Source of the DNA: an uncultured Clostridia bacterium
GTDB taxonomy: Bacteria; Bacillota; Clostridia; TANB77; CAG-508
Assembly (NCBI GenBank): GCA_934168305.1
Contig: CAKPNF010000007.1
Span: 14,998-78,997 of the forward strand
DNA: 64,000 nucleotides
Direction: 5' to 3'
Shown here: piece after piece, positions 51,622 to 60,427 of the stretch
How the letters are laid out: each line of letters starts with the position of its first letter
How positions within the stretch are numbered: the stretch's first letter is position 1
Program-made: the position numbers and the translations under genes
Notes under the pieces: generated by a model
Told to the model about the DNA's origin: nothing
Database searches by the model: none
What the model saw: only the letters and a program-made list of their open reading frames with translations

Positions 51622-54072
51622 ATGATAGAAATAAAAAATGTAAATAAATATTTTAATAGAAGAAAAAGAAATCAAATTCATATTATAAACAATACCTCAT
51701 TAAAACTTGAAGATACAGGATTAGTAGCTATTTTAGGACAATCCGGAAGTGGAAAAACTACTCTTTTAAATGCTATTGGGGGATTAGATAAAGTTAATAG
51801 TGGAAAAATATATATTAATGGAAAGAAAATAACTAAAAGAAGCTCTAATGCGATAGATAAAATAAGAAACCTTAATATCGGATATATTTTTCAAGATTAC
51901 AAGTTAATAGATAATATGTCAGTTTTTGATAACGTAGCAATAAGCTTGAGAATGATAGGCTTAAAAAATAAAAAAGAAATAGAAAAAAGAGTTAATTATG
52001 TTTTAGAAGCAGTTGATATGTATCGATATAGAAATAGACCTGCACAAATGTTATCTGGTGGAGAGAAGCAAAGAGTTGCAATAGCAAGAGCAATTGTTAA
52101 AAATCCTAGTATAGTAATTGCAGATGAGCCCACTGGAAATTTGGATAGTAAAAATTCATTAGAAATAATGAATATTATAAAAGCGATATCAAAAGAAAAA
52201 TTAGTAATATTAGTAACACATGAAGTTGATTTAGCAAATTTTTATGCAACAAGGATTGTAGAAGTTCAAGATGGAAAAATAGTTAGAGATTGTGAAAATG
52301 AAGTAAAAGAGTCTTTAGAATATAGATTAGATAATAAAATATATTTAAAAGATTTTAAAGAAATAAATACTCTAAAAAATAAAAATATTAATGTTAATAT
52401 GTATTCTGATGATGAAAATCAGAAAATGGATATTGATTTAGTTATTAAAAATGGGAATATATTTATTCAAGTTGAGAATAGAAAAATTGAAGTTGTGGAT
52501 GATAATTCTGCAATTGAGCTTGTAAATGGACATTATAAAAGCATTGATAAAAGTATTTATGAAAAGTATAAATATAATTTAGATGAAATTACAGATAAAA
52601 AATATAAAATTAGATATAGCTCAATATATGGAATTTCAAAATCTATAAAAAATGGATTTAATAGAATATCAAATTATACAGTTTTGAAAAAATTTTTACT
52701 TTTAGGCTTTTTTGCATCTGCAATGTTTGTAGTATATGGAATTTGTAATATTGCAGGTTCAATTGATATTAGAGAATCAGACTACATTAAATATGATAGA
52801 AATTATCTCATTGCAGATATGGCAAAGGTAAATGTTGACGATTACTTAAAGTATGAAAAACAAGAAGACATTGACTATTTAATACCTGGTGATTCTAAAG
52901 TAAGCTTTAAAATCAAAATGGATAAGTATTATCAATTATCTAAATATTCTTTTGAACTTTCAGGCTCATTAGTTGATAATACTAAAATAAATGAAAATTT
53001 AATAGTAAAAGGAAGAATGCCACAAAATGAATATGAAATAGTAATAGATAAAAAAGTTGTTGATAATATGTTGAATGATAGATTTTCAATGATTAAGGCA
53101 ATGGGACTAAAAAACACAGATGAATTATTAAATAAGGTTGTTACTATAGATGGTATGAAAGATTTTACTATAGTTGGTTTTACGGATAATTTAACTGAGT
53201 CAATTTATGTACAAAAATCATTATTTATAAATATTTTAAATAATATGACATCAAGTACATTTGGTACGGGGATGTATATGCCTAATGAGACTGAATCAGA
53301 AACAACAGTTAAAGATTATAGCCTATATTTGGATGATATAACAATAACCAAGGGAAGATTACCTGAAAATGATTACGAAGTTATAGTAAATAAAAGCAAA
53401 CAAGAAGAAATGAAATTAAATAAGACAATAAAAAATGAGGTTAATGGTAAACAATTAACCGTTGTAGGGTATTATGATAGTAAAACAAATAAGCAAGAAC
53501 TTTTAGTAAATAATAATACTATAAAGTACAATGTGATTTCAAAAAATAATGGTTTTACAATTTATCCAAAAGATAAACAATTGGTGCTTGATAAATTCAA
53601 ATATGAATATCAATTAAATATTATTGATAAATATGAAAGAGATAGACAAGATTATATAGATAAAAAGCATGATGAAATTAGAAGTGCTGTGATTTTTGCG
53701 GGAGTTATACTTGCTATTTCTTTAATAGAAATATATTTAATGATAAGATCATCATTCTTATCAAGAATAAAAGAAGTGGGGGTTTTAAGAGCAATAGGAA
53801 TAAAAAAATCTGATATATATAGGATGTTTGTTGGAGAAATTATTGCGATTACCACAATTGCAAGTATGCCAGGAGTTGCAATTATGACATACATATTAAG
53901 TCAAGTATCAAAAATTCCGTATGTCGATAGAATGTTTATTGTTAATTTAAAAACCGTAGGACTATGTATTGGCGTAATATATTTATTTAATATATTAATT
54001 GGATTATTGCCATTGTTTAGAGTTGTAAGAAAGACACCTGCGAAAATACTATCAAGACATGATGTAGAGTAA
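51622..54072 (+). CDS. ABC transporter, ATPase fused to FtsX-like permease (second of pair)
   Basis: The 816-residue protein has the same layout as the preceding one: ATPase with [32 protein letters not shown] and VTHE, a regulatory linker (about 225-340), one helix (about 365-383), a large outer domain with a repeated region (VKGRMPQNEYEIVIDK and ITKGRLPENDYEVIVNK), and three C-terminal helices ending KTPAKILSRHDVE. The internal VxGRLPxNxYE repeat suggests duplicated beta domains. Start ATG 51622 follows AGAGGTG, 4 bp after the upstream stop. The two probably form a heterodimer with two active ATPase sites. A strong terminator follows. Confidence 0.88.
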   Translation: MIEIKNVNKYFNRRKRNQIHIINNTSLKLEDTGLVAILGQSGSGKTTLLNAIGGLDKVNSGKIYINGKKITKRSSNAIDKIRNLNIGYIFQDYKLIDNMSVFDNVAISLRMIGLKNKKEIEKRVNYVLEAVDMYRYRNRPAQMLSGGEKQRVAIARAIVKNPSIVIADEPTGNLDSKNSLEIMNIIKAISKEKLVILVTHEVDLANFYATRIVEVQDGKIVRDCENEVKESLEYRLDNKIYLKDFKEINTLKNKNINVNMYSDDENQKMDIDLVIKNGNIFIQVENRKIEVVDDNSAIELVNGHYKSIDKSIYEKYKYNLDEITDKKYKIRYSSIYGISKSIKNGFNRISNYTVLKKFLLLGFFASAMFVVYGICNIAGSIDIRESDYIKYDRNYLIADMAKVNVDDYLKYEKQEDIDYLIPGDSKVSFKIKMDKYYQLSKYSFELSGSLVDNTKINENLIVKGRMPQNEYEIVIDKKVVDNMLNDRFSMIKAMGLKNTDELLNKVVTIDGMKDFTIVGFTDNLTESIYVQKSLFINILNNMTSSTFGTGMYMPNETESETTVKDYSLYLDDITITKGRLPENDYEVIVNKSKQEEMKLNKTIKNEVNGKQLTVVGYYDSKTNKQELLVNNNTIKYNVISKNNGFTIYPKDKQLVLDKFKYEYQLNIIDKYERDRQDYIDKKHDEIRSAVIFAGVILAISLIEIYLMIRSSFLSRIKEVGVLRAIGIKKSDIYRMFVGEIIAITTIASMPGVAIMTYILSQVSKIPYVDRMFIVNLKTVGLCIGVIYLFNILIGLLPLFRVVRKTPAKILSRHDVE

Positions 54073-54078
54073 TATAAA

Positions 54079-54122
54079 AGCATACATACTTAAATGTTTA
54101 GATACATTTAAGTATGTATGCT
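54079..54122 (+). terminator. strong perfect hairpin terminator
   Basis: AGCATACATACTTAAATGT and its exact complement form a 19-bp stem around TTAGAT. It ends the ABC operon and touches the 3' end of the decayed gene on the opposite strand. Confidence 0.9.
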
Positions 54123-54790
54123 ATTTCTGTTTAGTATTTAAAATCCAATTATAAACTTCATCTGTTTTAGCATTTGGGATAAAGTACATTTCACAATTTT
54201 GACATTTTTTTATAGGATAATTAGGTGTTTTAGATAATTCTTCTAGTATAGCATAGCAAATACTAGATAAGTCTGTACTTTCATGTGTTTCACTCATTGA
54301 AAGTAGCATATTTTGAGTGTGTAAAGACTCTAAAATATCATATTCACTAATATTTTCAAACTCTTTATATTTATTTGAATAACTATCTCTTAAAATTAAG
54401 TAATTTTTATAATAAGAGTATAGATTTTCTTTTTATTAAATAAACTGCAAATCTTTCAGAATATGTATATTTTCCAAATAGTTTATTATTATCTAAGTTA
54501 TATATATATGTAACAGCCTCTTTTAATTCATATTGTAAATTAATTAAATTTTCTTTCAAATATTCAAATATTCTATTAGTTACTTTTAAATATTCTTCAT
54601 CACTACCATAATTATTACTTAATTCAGAAATATAGCCATCTGATAAATCTTTTAATATTTCAAATCCATATGCATAAAAGAAGGTTTTATATGCAGTTTC
54701 GTAATTAGATAAATCAGCATTTAAAAATCTTAATAGTAGAAGCCCTAATTTTTCGTTAAACGGAAAATATAAAGTAGCTGGATGTTTTAG
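54121..54790 (-). pseudogene. decayed DUF6076-like gene
   Basis: On the minus strand one frame is open from 54790 and reads LKHPATLYFPFNEKLGLLLLRF onward to KRKSILLL and a stop near 54415. A second frame overlaps there and continues LYSYYKNYLILRDSYSNKYK to the stop at 54121. Joining them with one base shift gives a continuous protein, so this is a frameshifted gene. There is no start codon in range, and a TAG lies just upstream (54791-54793). The C-terminal KKCQNCEMYFIPNAKTDEVY resembles the zinc-binding end of DUF6076 proteins (usually KCKNCGKYFIP), but it stops early. It looks like a remnant of an accessory gene, without visible mobile-element flanks. Confidence 0.65.
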
Positions 54791-54934
54791 CTAAAATATG
54801 TAGAAATATTCCCAATAATAGGTATTATTCATAAATTTTTAAGTGATTGACATATCCTAGTAGAAAAATTTCAAAATATGTGCTATTATATAAAAGACAA
54901 TCAAATAAAAAGCAAAAATAGGAGATACACAAAA

Positions 54935-56761
54935 ATGTTAGAAAAAATAAATTCACCAGAAGATATAAAAAAACTAAATATAGAAGAAAAAAACAAACTA
55001 GCGACAGAAATAAGAGAGTATATATTAGAAGTTGTATCAGAAAATGGAGGACACTTAGCATCAAACTTAGGAATAGTAGAACTCACAATAGCCCTACATA
55101 GCGTATTTAACATGCCAAAAGACAAAATAGTATGGGACGTTGGACATCAATCATATGTACATAAAATAATTACAGGAAGAAAAGAACAATTTAAAACAAT
55201 AAGAAAATTCAATGGAATATCAGGATTCCCAAAAATAAATGAATCAGAATATGATAGTTTTAATACAGGTCATAGCAGTACATCAATATCAGCAGCACTA
55301 GGAATGGCAAGAGCAAGAGACCTAAAAGGAAAAAACAATCAAGTAATTGCTGTAATTGGTGATGGAGCATTAACAGGAGGAATGGCATTAGAAGCACTAA
55401 ATGATGCAGGATTTAGTCAAACAAAAATGACAGTTATATTAAACGACAATGAAATGAGTATATCAAAAAATGTCGGTGGTCTTAATATGTTTTTAAGTAA
55501 ATTAAGAACAAAAAAATTGTATACAAAATCTAATTTGTCAATAAAGAAAATTGTAAACAAAATACCAATTATAGGAAAACCAATAGTAAAAGTAATACAA
55601 AGAATAAAAAGAAGCATAAAGCAATTAATAATACCAAAAATGTTTTTTGAAGATATAGGATTTACATATTTAGGGCCTGTTGATGGACACGATATAGAAC
55701 AACTAGAAAATATAATGAAACTTAGTAAGTTAGTTCAAGGTCCAGTGTTAATACATGTATTAACTAAAAAGGGGAAAGGTTATAAAATAGCAGAAGAAAA
55801 CCCAGACAAATTTCATGCAACTGCACCATTTGATATAAAAACAGGAAAGACAAAAAAAGAAAAGAAAACAGATTATTCAAAAATATTTGGAAAGAAATTA
55901 GTAGAACTTGCAGAAAAAAATGACAAGATAGTAGCTATAACAGCTTCAATGAAAGATGGAACAGGACTTGCCGAATTTGCAAATAAATTTCCACAAAGAT
56001 TTTTTGACATTGGAATAGCTGAACAACATGCACTAACAATGGCAGCAGGAATGGCAAAAGAAGGAATGATACCATTTGTTCCAATATACTCATCATTTTA
56101 TCAAAGAGCATATGATCAAGTAATACATGACATAGCAATTCAAAATTTACCAGTAATAATGTGTGTAGATAGAGCAGGAGTTGTAGGGGCAGATGGAGAA
56201 ACTCATCAAGGAACATTAGACATGGCATTTTTTAGACTTGTTCCAAATTTAACAATAATGGCACCAAAAGATTTTAAAGAACTTGAAGACATGATGGAAT
56301 TTGCAATTGAATTAAACAAACCTGTTGTTATAAGATATCCAAGAGGTGGAGAAGATGAAAGTGTTAAATTTGAAAAACACGAAAAAATCAAATTAGGAAA
56401 AGCAGAAATGTTAAGAGAAGGAAAAGACATAAGTATAATAGCAATAGGGAAAAGAGTTTCATCAGCAATTAAATTAGCCCAAAATTATAAAGAAAAAGGA
56501 ATAGACGCAGAAGTAATAAACGCAAGATTTTTAAAACCATTGGATGCACAAACAATAAAAGAATCTATCCAAAAAACTAAAAAAGTAGTAACATTAGAAG
56601 ATGGAACAAAAATAAATGGGCTTGGAACAGCAATAGAAGAACTAATAGTTGAAGAAAATTTACAAAATATCAAAATGGAAAAACAAGCATGGCCAGATGA
56701 ATTTATAAAACATGGAACAGTAGAAGAATTAGAGAAAGAATATTCTCAAAATATCAAATAA
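54935..56761 (+). CDS. dxs: 1-deoxy-D-xylulose-5-phosphate synthase
   Basis: The 608-residue thiamine-diphosphate enzyme has the N-terminal part GGHLASNLGIVELTIALH, the TPP/Mg motif GDGALTGGMALEALNDAG (about 147-164) with NDNEMSIS, and the central transketolase Pyr domain (DIGIAEQHALTMAAGMA) with the C-terminal domain. It condenses pyruvate and glyceraldehyde-3-P, the first step of the MEP route to isoprenoids, including the undecaprenyl carrier. ATG 54935 follows TAGGAGA. An earlier ATG at 54878 lacks a site. ylmH follows after 16 bp. The MEP partners (ispD, ispF and others) are not in the window. An extended -10 TGCTATTAT at 54881-54889 may be its promoter. Confidence 0.95.
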   Translation: MLEKINSPEDIKKLNIEEKNKLATEIREYILEVVSENGGHLASNLGIVELTIALHSVFNMPKDKIVWDVGHQSYVHKIITGRKEQFKTIRKFNGISGFPKINESEYDSFNTGHSSTSISAALGMARARDLKGKNNQVIAVIGDGALTGGMALEALNDAGFSQTKMTVILNDNEMSISKNVGGLNMFLSKLRTKKLYTKSNLSIKKIVNKIPIIGKPIVKVIQRIKRSIKQLIIPKMFFEDIGFTYLGPVDGHDIEQLENIMKLSKLVQGPVLIHVLTKKGKGYKIAEENPDKFHATAPFDIKTGKTKKEKKTDYSKIFGKKLVELAEKNDKIVAITASMKDGTGLAEFANKFPQRFFDIGIAEQHALTMAAGMAKEGMIPFVPIYSSFYQRAYDQVIHDIAIQNLPVIMCVDRAGVVGADGETHQGTLDMAFFRLVPNLTIMAPKDFKELEDMMEFAIELNKPVVIRYPRGGEDESVKFEKHEKIKLGKAEMLREGKDISIIAIGKRVSSAIKLAQNYKEKGIDAEVINARFLKPLDAQTIKESIQKTKKVVTLEDGTKINGLGTAIEELIVEENLQNIKMEKQAWPDEFIKHGTVEELEKEYSQNIK

Positions 56762-56777
56762 AAATAGGAGATTGATA

Positions 56778-57581
56778 ATGGATAAACCAAAAGTTTTAAG
56801 CGATTATAAAAAACAAGAAGATAAAATATTAATTGCTCAAATTTTAGACAAAATAGAATTTTCAAAACAAAGAGAAAAATTAGAATATACTGACTTTTTA
56901 GATATGTATCAAATATCATTAGTAAAAAGTTTTTTGAAAAAAATAGAATTTGAAAATTATACTTTATATGGAGGATTTGAAGAATCAGAAAGAAAAATAC
57001 TTATAATATATCCTGAAAAATATAATATGAGCATGATTGAAAAAAATTATTCTAAAATTATAAAAGCAATAAGGATTTTATTAGGAGATGACAAAAAGGG
57101 AAAATACGCACATAGAAATTATTTAAGTGGAATTATTAAAGTAGGAATGAAAAGAGAAAAAGTAGGAGATATTATCGTATCAGATGATGGTGCAGATATC
57201 TTAGTAAAGGCAGAAACGGCAGAAACTTTAAAACAAGAATTAGGAACTCTTACTAGATTTGAAAACTCGAAAATAGAAATTATTGATATATCAGATTTAA
57301 GAAAACAAGAAATTAAACTTGAAGAATTAAGTATTATTGTTCCATCTTTAAGACTTGATAATTTTGTTTCAGATTTAGCAAGAACTTCGAGAAGTAAAGC
57401 TGTTCAAATTATTGACAGTGAAAGAGTATTTATAAATGGACAAAATGAAAAAAAGGCATCAAAACAGGTTAAACTAGGAGATGTTATAACTATTAGAGGA
57501 AAAGGTAGATTTGTTGTTAAGGAATTTAGTGGCAGTACAAGAAGCGGAAGAACTGTTGTAAAAATTGAAAAATATGTGTAG
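56778..57581 (+). CDS. ylmH: YlmH-like S4-domain RNA-binding protein
   Basis: The 267-residue protein has an N-terminal region resembling YlmH (DYKKQEDKILIAQILDKIEF) and a C-terminal S4 domain at about 190-250 (RLDNFVSDLARTSRSKAVQ, FINGQNEKKASKQVKLGDVI). YlmH binds ribosome or tRNA intermediates and has been linked to rescue of stalled 50S complexes; it sits in the division cluster in Bacillus. ATG 56778 follows TAGGAG; a TTG at 56772 overlaps it. Its pairing with dxs may reflect the clostridial arrangement where dxs precedes the S4 methyltransferase TlyA; here the S4 protein is YlmH instead. A terminator follows. Confidence 0.85.
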   Translation: MDKPKVLSDYKKQEDKILIAQILDKIEFSKQREKLEYTDFLDMYQISLVKSFLKKIEFENYTLYGGFEESERKILIIYPEKYNMSMIEKNYSKIIKAIRILLGDDKKGKYAHRNYLSGIIKVGMKREKVGDIIVSDDGADILVKAETAETLKQELGTLTRFENSKIEIIDISDLRKQEIKLEELSIIVPSLRLDNFVSDLARTSRSKAVQIIDSERVFINGQNEKKASKQVKLGDVITIRGKGRFVVKEFSGSTRSGRTVVKIEKYV

Positions 57582-57588
57582 AGATAAT

Positions 57589-57629
57589 AAAAAGCTCAAA
57601 AGTAATGATAGAAACTTTTAAGCTTTTTA
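57589..57629 (+). terminator. bidirectional terminator
   Basis: AAAAAGCTCAAAAGT pairs with ACTTTTAAGCTTTTT. It lies between the convergent ylmH and rimI genes. Confidence 0.75.
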
Positions 57630-57631
57630 TT

Positions 57632-58075
57632 TTAATTTTCTAAATTTTTCTTCATTATAATAGCGTCACTTTCACCATTATAATATTTTTTTCTAATACC
57701 GATATGATTAAAGTTAAATTTATCATACAGTTTAATAGCTGATAAATTATTTTCATTAACCTCTAAAGTAATAGTCTTTAAATTTAAAAGTTTAGCTGTA
57801 GAAATTAAATTTTCCAAAAGAAGAGAGCCAACACCATTATTTCTGTAGGATTTTTTAACTACAATATTCATAATATCAGCTTCATCAACAATACTTTTCA
57901 AGCCAGCAAAACCAACAATTTCATTATTATTTTTTGCAATTATAAAGTAAGAATTAGAACACTCTAGCTCTTGCTTTAAAATATCATAATTCCAAAAATC
58001 ATCAAAATCAGAAATTAAAATATCTTTAATACTAATTAAAGAATCTAAAGTCATTTTTTCAATACTAAAATTCAT
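57632..58075 (-). CDS. rimI: ribosomal-protein-alanine N-acetyltransferase-like protein (GNAT)
   Basis: The 147-residue protein has the GNAT acetyl-CoA motif YRNNGVGSLLLENLISTAK (about 77-95) and the C-terminal EVNENNLSAIKLYDKFNF, followed by RKKYYNGESDAIIMKK, which matches RimI. It is last in the tsaE-tsaB-rimI operon, a very common Firmicutes order. RimI acetylates ribosomal protein S18 in E. coli; here the true substrate could be other proteins. A start at 58075 has TTGGAG upstream. The stop is close to a bidirectional terminator. Confidence 0.9.
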   Translation of the reverse strand: MNFSIEKMTLDSLISIKDILISDFDDFWNYDILKQELECSNSYFIIAKNNNEIVGFAGLKSIVDEADIMNIVVKKSYRNNGVGSLLLENLISTAKLLNLKTITLEVNENNLSAIKLYDKFNFNHIGIRKKYYNGESDAIIMKKNLEN

Positions 58076-58092
58076 AATTAACTCCAATCTTA

Positions 58093-58752
58093 TTAAATAT
58101 TTTTTAGTCTTTCTTCTAACTGTCTTTGTGCTTGAGGCTTTTTTAAATACAAAGGTAAAATATCTTCACTAGAATTATTTGTATTAATAAATTTTTTATA
58201 ACCAGCAAGTCCAAGATTTTCGACATTCAAATAACAATTTGTGGATTTTGAAGGAATACCATCACCAACAAATTCAATAGTTTTATTAGAATATTGTTTA
58301 TTTAACAAATCTAAAACTTCATCAACAGATTTAGCACAAGGATCTTCTAAGATATTATATATTTCATTTTCTAATTCATATAATGCAAAATAACAATTAT
58401 CATTTTTACAATCAATAGTACTGCAAATAATGCCATCATTTTTAATGTTATAGGCTAAAACTTCAAGACTGGATATTCCAACACAAGGAATATTTAAACT
58501 ATCAGAAAAAGCCTTACATGTTGCAACACCAATTCTTATACCAGTAAAAGAACCTGGTCCAACATCTGAAACAAGTAAATCAATATCATTTAAAGATAAA
58601 TTACATGATTCTAAAAGATTTTTTATTAATGGCATTAAAGTTTCAGAATGTGTTAAACCATTATCAAGTTCTAATTTATTTATTAAAGTAGTATTTTCTA
58701 AAATAGCAACACTACACAATTTACTTGATGTATCAATACATAAAATTTTCAA
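58093..58752 (-). CDS. tsaB: tRNA threonylcarbamoyladenosine biosynthesis protein TsaB
   Basis: The 219-residue protein begins at TTG 58752 after GGAGGT, reading KILCIDTSSKLCSVAI. The ASKHA fold marks GLTHSETLMPLIKNLLE and DVGPGSFTGIRIGV are intact. TsaB is a scaffold with TsaD and TsaE for the t6A37 modification of tRNAs reading ANN codons. It overlaps the start region of rimI by 17 bp spacing and follows tsaE with a 19-bp gap. It has no nuclease residues; the C-terminal tail is variable, as expected. Confidence 0.93.
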   Translation of the reverse strand: MKILCIDTSSKLCSVAILENTTLINKLELDNGLTHSETLMPLIKNLLESCNLSLNDIDLLVSDVGPGSFTGIRIGVATCKAFSDSLNIPCVGISSLEVLAYNIKNDGIICSTIDCKNDNCYFALYELENEIYNILEDPCAKSVDEVLDLLNKQYSNKTIEFVGDGIPSKSTNCYLNVENLGLAGYKKFINTNNSSEDILPLYLKKPQAQRQLEERLKNI

Positions 58753-58771
58753 AATAAGACCTCCGTTTTTT

Positions 58772-59206
58772 TTATTTTTCAATTAATTTAATATTTAAAA
58801 TTCTTTCATCCTCATTTTCTTGACTTCTAGAAAAATCAATTTTTATATATTTTTTAGGTAATGCATCTTCGATTAGTTCACCCCATTCAATAATGCAAAT
58901 ACCCTTCTCAAAATATTCATCTCCACCAATAGCATAGAATTCAGATGAATCTTCTAATCTATAAACATCAAAATGATAAATATTTATATCATCTTTATGA
59001 TATTCATTAACTATTGTAAAAGTAGGGCTAGAAATTTCATTTTCTAATCCAAAATAAGATAAAAAACCCTCTGTAAATTTGGTCTTACCAGAACCTAAAT
59101 CACCAGAAAGAACCAAAACATCACCTTTATTCAATTTAGAAGCAAATTTTTTTGCAAATTCTTTTGTCTCAATTTCTGAATTAGATTTAAAAATAAAATT
59201 ATCCAT
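58772..59206 (-). CDS. tsaE: tRNA threonylcarbamoyladenosine biosynthesis ATPase TsaE
   Basis: The 144-residue protein has the P-loop GDLGSGKT (about 35-42), the SSPTFTIVNEYH segment and the Walker-B-like HFDVYRL, with EWGELIEDALP near the end. TsaE hydrolyses ATP to reset the TsaBD complex in t6A synthesis. It is first in the tsaE-tsaB-rimI operon with a sigma-A promoter upstream on the minus strand (59271-59299). tsaD is not in the window. Start follows AGGAGTTT. Confidence 0.95.
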   Translation of the reverse strand: MDNFIFKSNSEIETKEFAKKFASKLNKGDVLVLSGDLGSGKTKFTEGFLSYFGLENEISSPTFTIVNEYHKDDINIYHFDVYRLEDSSEFYAIGGDEYFEKGICIIEWGELIEDALPKKYIKIDFSRSQENEDERILNIKLIEK

Positions 59207-59270
59207 TACAAAACTCCTACAATAATTTTATAAATTATGAAATATTTATATATTAACAATTTACAAAGAT

Positions 59271-59299
59271 ATTATAATATAAAAATATAAAAAATTCAA
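59271..59299 (-). promoter_or_regulatory. sigma-A promoter for tsaE-tsaB-rimI
   Basis: On the minus strand TTGAAT and TATAAT have a 17-bp spacer (complements at 59294-59299 and 59271-59276). It diverges from the mreB promoter 10 bp away. Confidence 0.6.
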
Positions 59300-59308
59300 T
59301 CAAATGTA

Positions 59309-59337
59309 TTGATAAATTTTTGTAATTGTAATATAAT
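59309..59337 (+). promoter_or_regulatory. sigma-A promoter for mreB
   Basis: TTGATA (59309-59314) and TATAAT (59332-59337) have a 17-bp spacer, with ATGTA before the -35 box. It overlaps the hexamer array at 59327-59355. Confidence 0.7.
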
Positions 59338-59355
59338 CGTAACGAAAATGTAACA
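59327..59355 (+). promoter_or_regulatory. WalR-box-like hexamers over the mreB promoter
   Basis: TGTAAT (59327), CGTAAC (59339) and TGTAAC (59350) lie 12 and 11 bp apart. The pair at 59339 and 59350 fits the TGTWAH-N5-TGTWAH pattern with one deviation. Because the sites cover the -10 box and the start region, they would repress this promoter, unless a weak downstream promoter is activated. Confidence 0.45.
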
Positions 59356-59419
59356 AAAGTGAAATGAAAAGAAAATGATTATTTAAAAGCTTACTTTATT
59401 ATAGAAGGGAAGAAATTTC

Positions 59420-60427
59420 ATGTTAAAATTTGGATTTGGGCAAGATGTAGGAATAGATTTAGGAACAGCTACAGTAATTGTGTATATAAAAGGAAAAGGT
59501 ATAGTACTAAGAGAGCCATCAGTAGTGGCAGTTGATAGAAATTCAGGAGATGTATTAGCTGTTGGAGGAGAGGCAAGAAGAATGCTTGGAAGAACACCAG
59601 GAAATATAGTAGCTACAAGACCATTAAGAGATGGAGTAATATCAGATTATACAGTTACAGAAAAAATGCTAAAACATTTTATAGGAAAAGTATGCGGAAA
59701 ATCTATATTTGCACCAAGAATAATGATATGCATACCTTCCCAAGTAACAGAAGTAGAAAAAAAAGCAGTAATAGATGCAGCAATGCAAGCAGGAGCTAGA
59801 AAAGTTTATTTAATAGAAGAACCAATAGCGGCAGCAATAGGAGCAGGGATAGATATAGCAAAGCCATGTGGAAATATGGTAGTAGATATAGGTGGAGGAA
59901 CAACTGACATAGCAGTAATTTCTTTAGGAGGATCAGTTGTAAGTACATCATTAAAAGTTGCTGGAGATAAATTTGATGAATACATAGTAAAATATATAAA
60001 GAAAAAACACAATATAGTAATAGGAGAAAGAACAGCCGAAGACTTAAAAGTTAATATAGGATGTGTATATCCTAAAATACAAGATACTGAAATGGATATA
60101 AGAGGAAGAGATTTGGGAACAGGATTACCAAAAACAGTAACAGTATATTCAAGTGAAATGTTGGAAGCACTAATAGAACCAGCTATGATGATTGTAGATG
60201 CAGTACATAGTGTATTAGAAAGAACACCACCAGAATTGGCAGCTGATATAAGTGACAAGGGTATATATATGACAGGTGGAGGCTGTTTAGTAGATGGATT
60301 AGATAAATTATTACAAGAAAAAACAGGAATACATGTAATGATAGCACAAGATTCTGTATCATGTGTGGCATTAGGAACAGGAAAAGCTTTAGATAATTTA
60401 GATGTTTTAGAAGGAAAATCAAAATAA
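59420..60427 (+). CDS. mreB: rod-shape-determining protein MreB/Mbl
   Basis: The 335-residue actin homologue has phosphate 1 motif GIDLGTATVIVYIKGKG, connect 1, phosphate 2 VDIGGGTTDIAVISL and the adenosine motif MTGGGCLVDGLDKLL. It polymerises under the membrane and guides cell-wall elongation. It could be MreB, Mbl or the MreBH paralogue; without mreC and mreD next door, Mbl is possible. The start follows AAGGGA. mtaB begins 1 bp after its stop. Upstream direct-repeat hexamers suggest control by an OmpR-family regulator of wall homeostasis. Confidence 0.93.
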   Translation: MLKFGFGQDVGIDLGTATVIVYIKGKGIVLREPSVVAVDRNSGDVLAVGGEARRMLGRTPGNIVATRPLRDGVISDYTVTEKMLKHFIGKVCGKSIFAPRIMICIPSQVTEVEKKAVIDAAMQAGARKVYLIEEPIAAAIGAGIDIAKPCGNMVVDIGGGTTDIAVISLGGSVVSTSLKVAGDKFDEYIVKYIKKKHNIVIGERTAEDLKVNIGCVYPKIQDTEMDIRGRDLGTGLPKTVTVYSSEMLEALIEPAMMIVDAVHSVLERTPPELAADISDKGIYMTGGGCLVDGLDKLLQEKTGIHVMIAQDSVSCVALGTGKALDNLDVLEGKSK

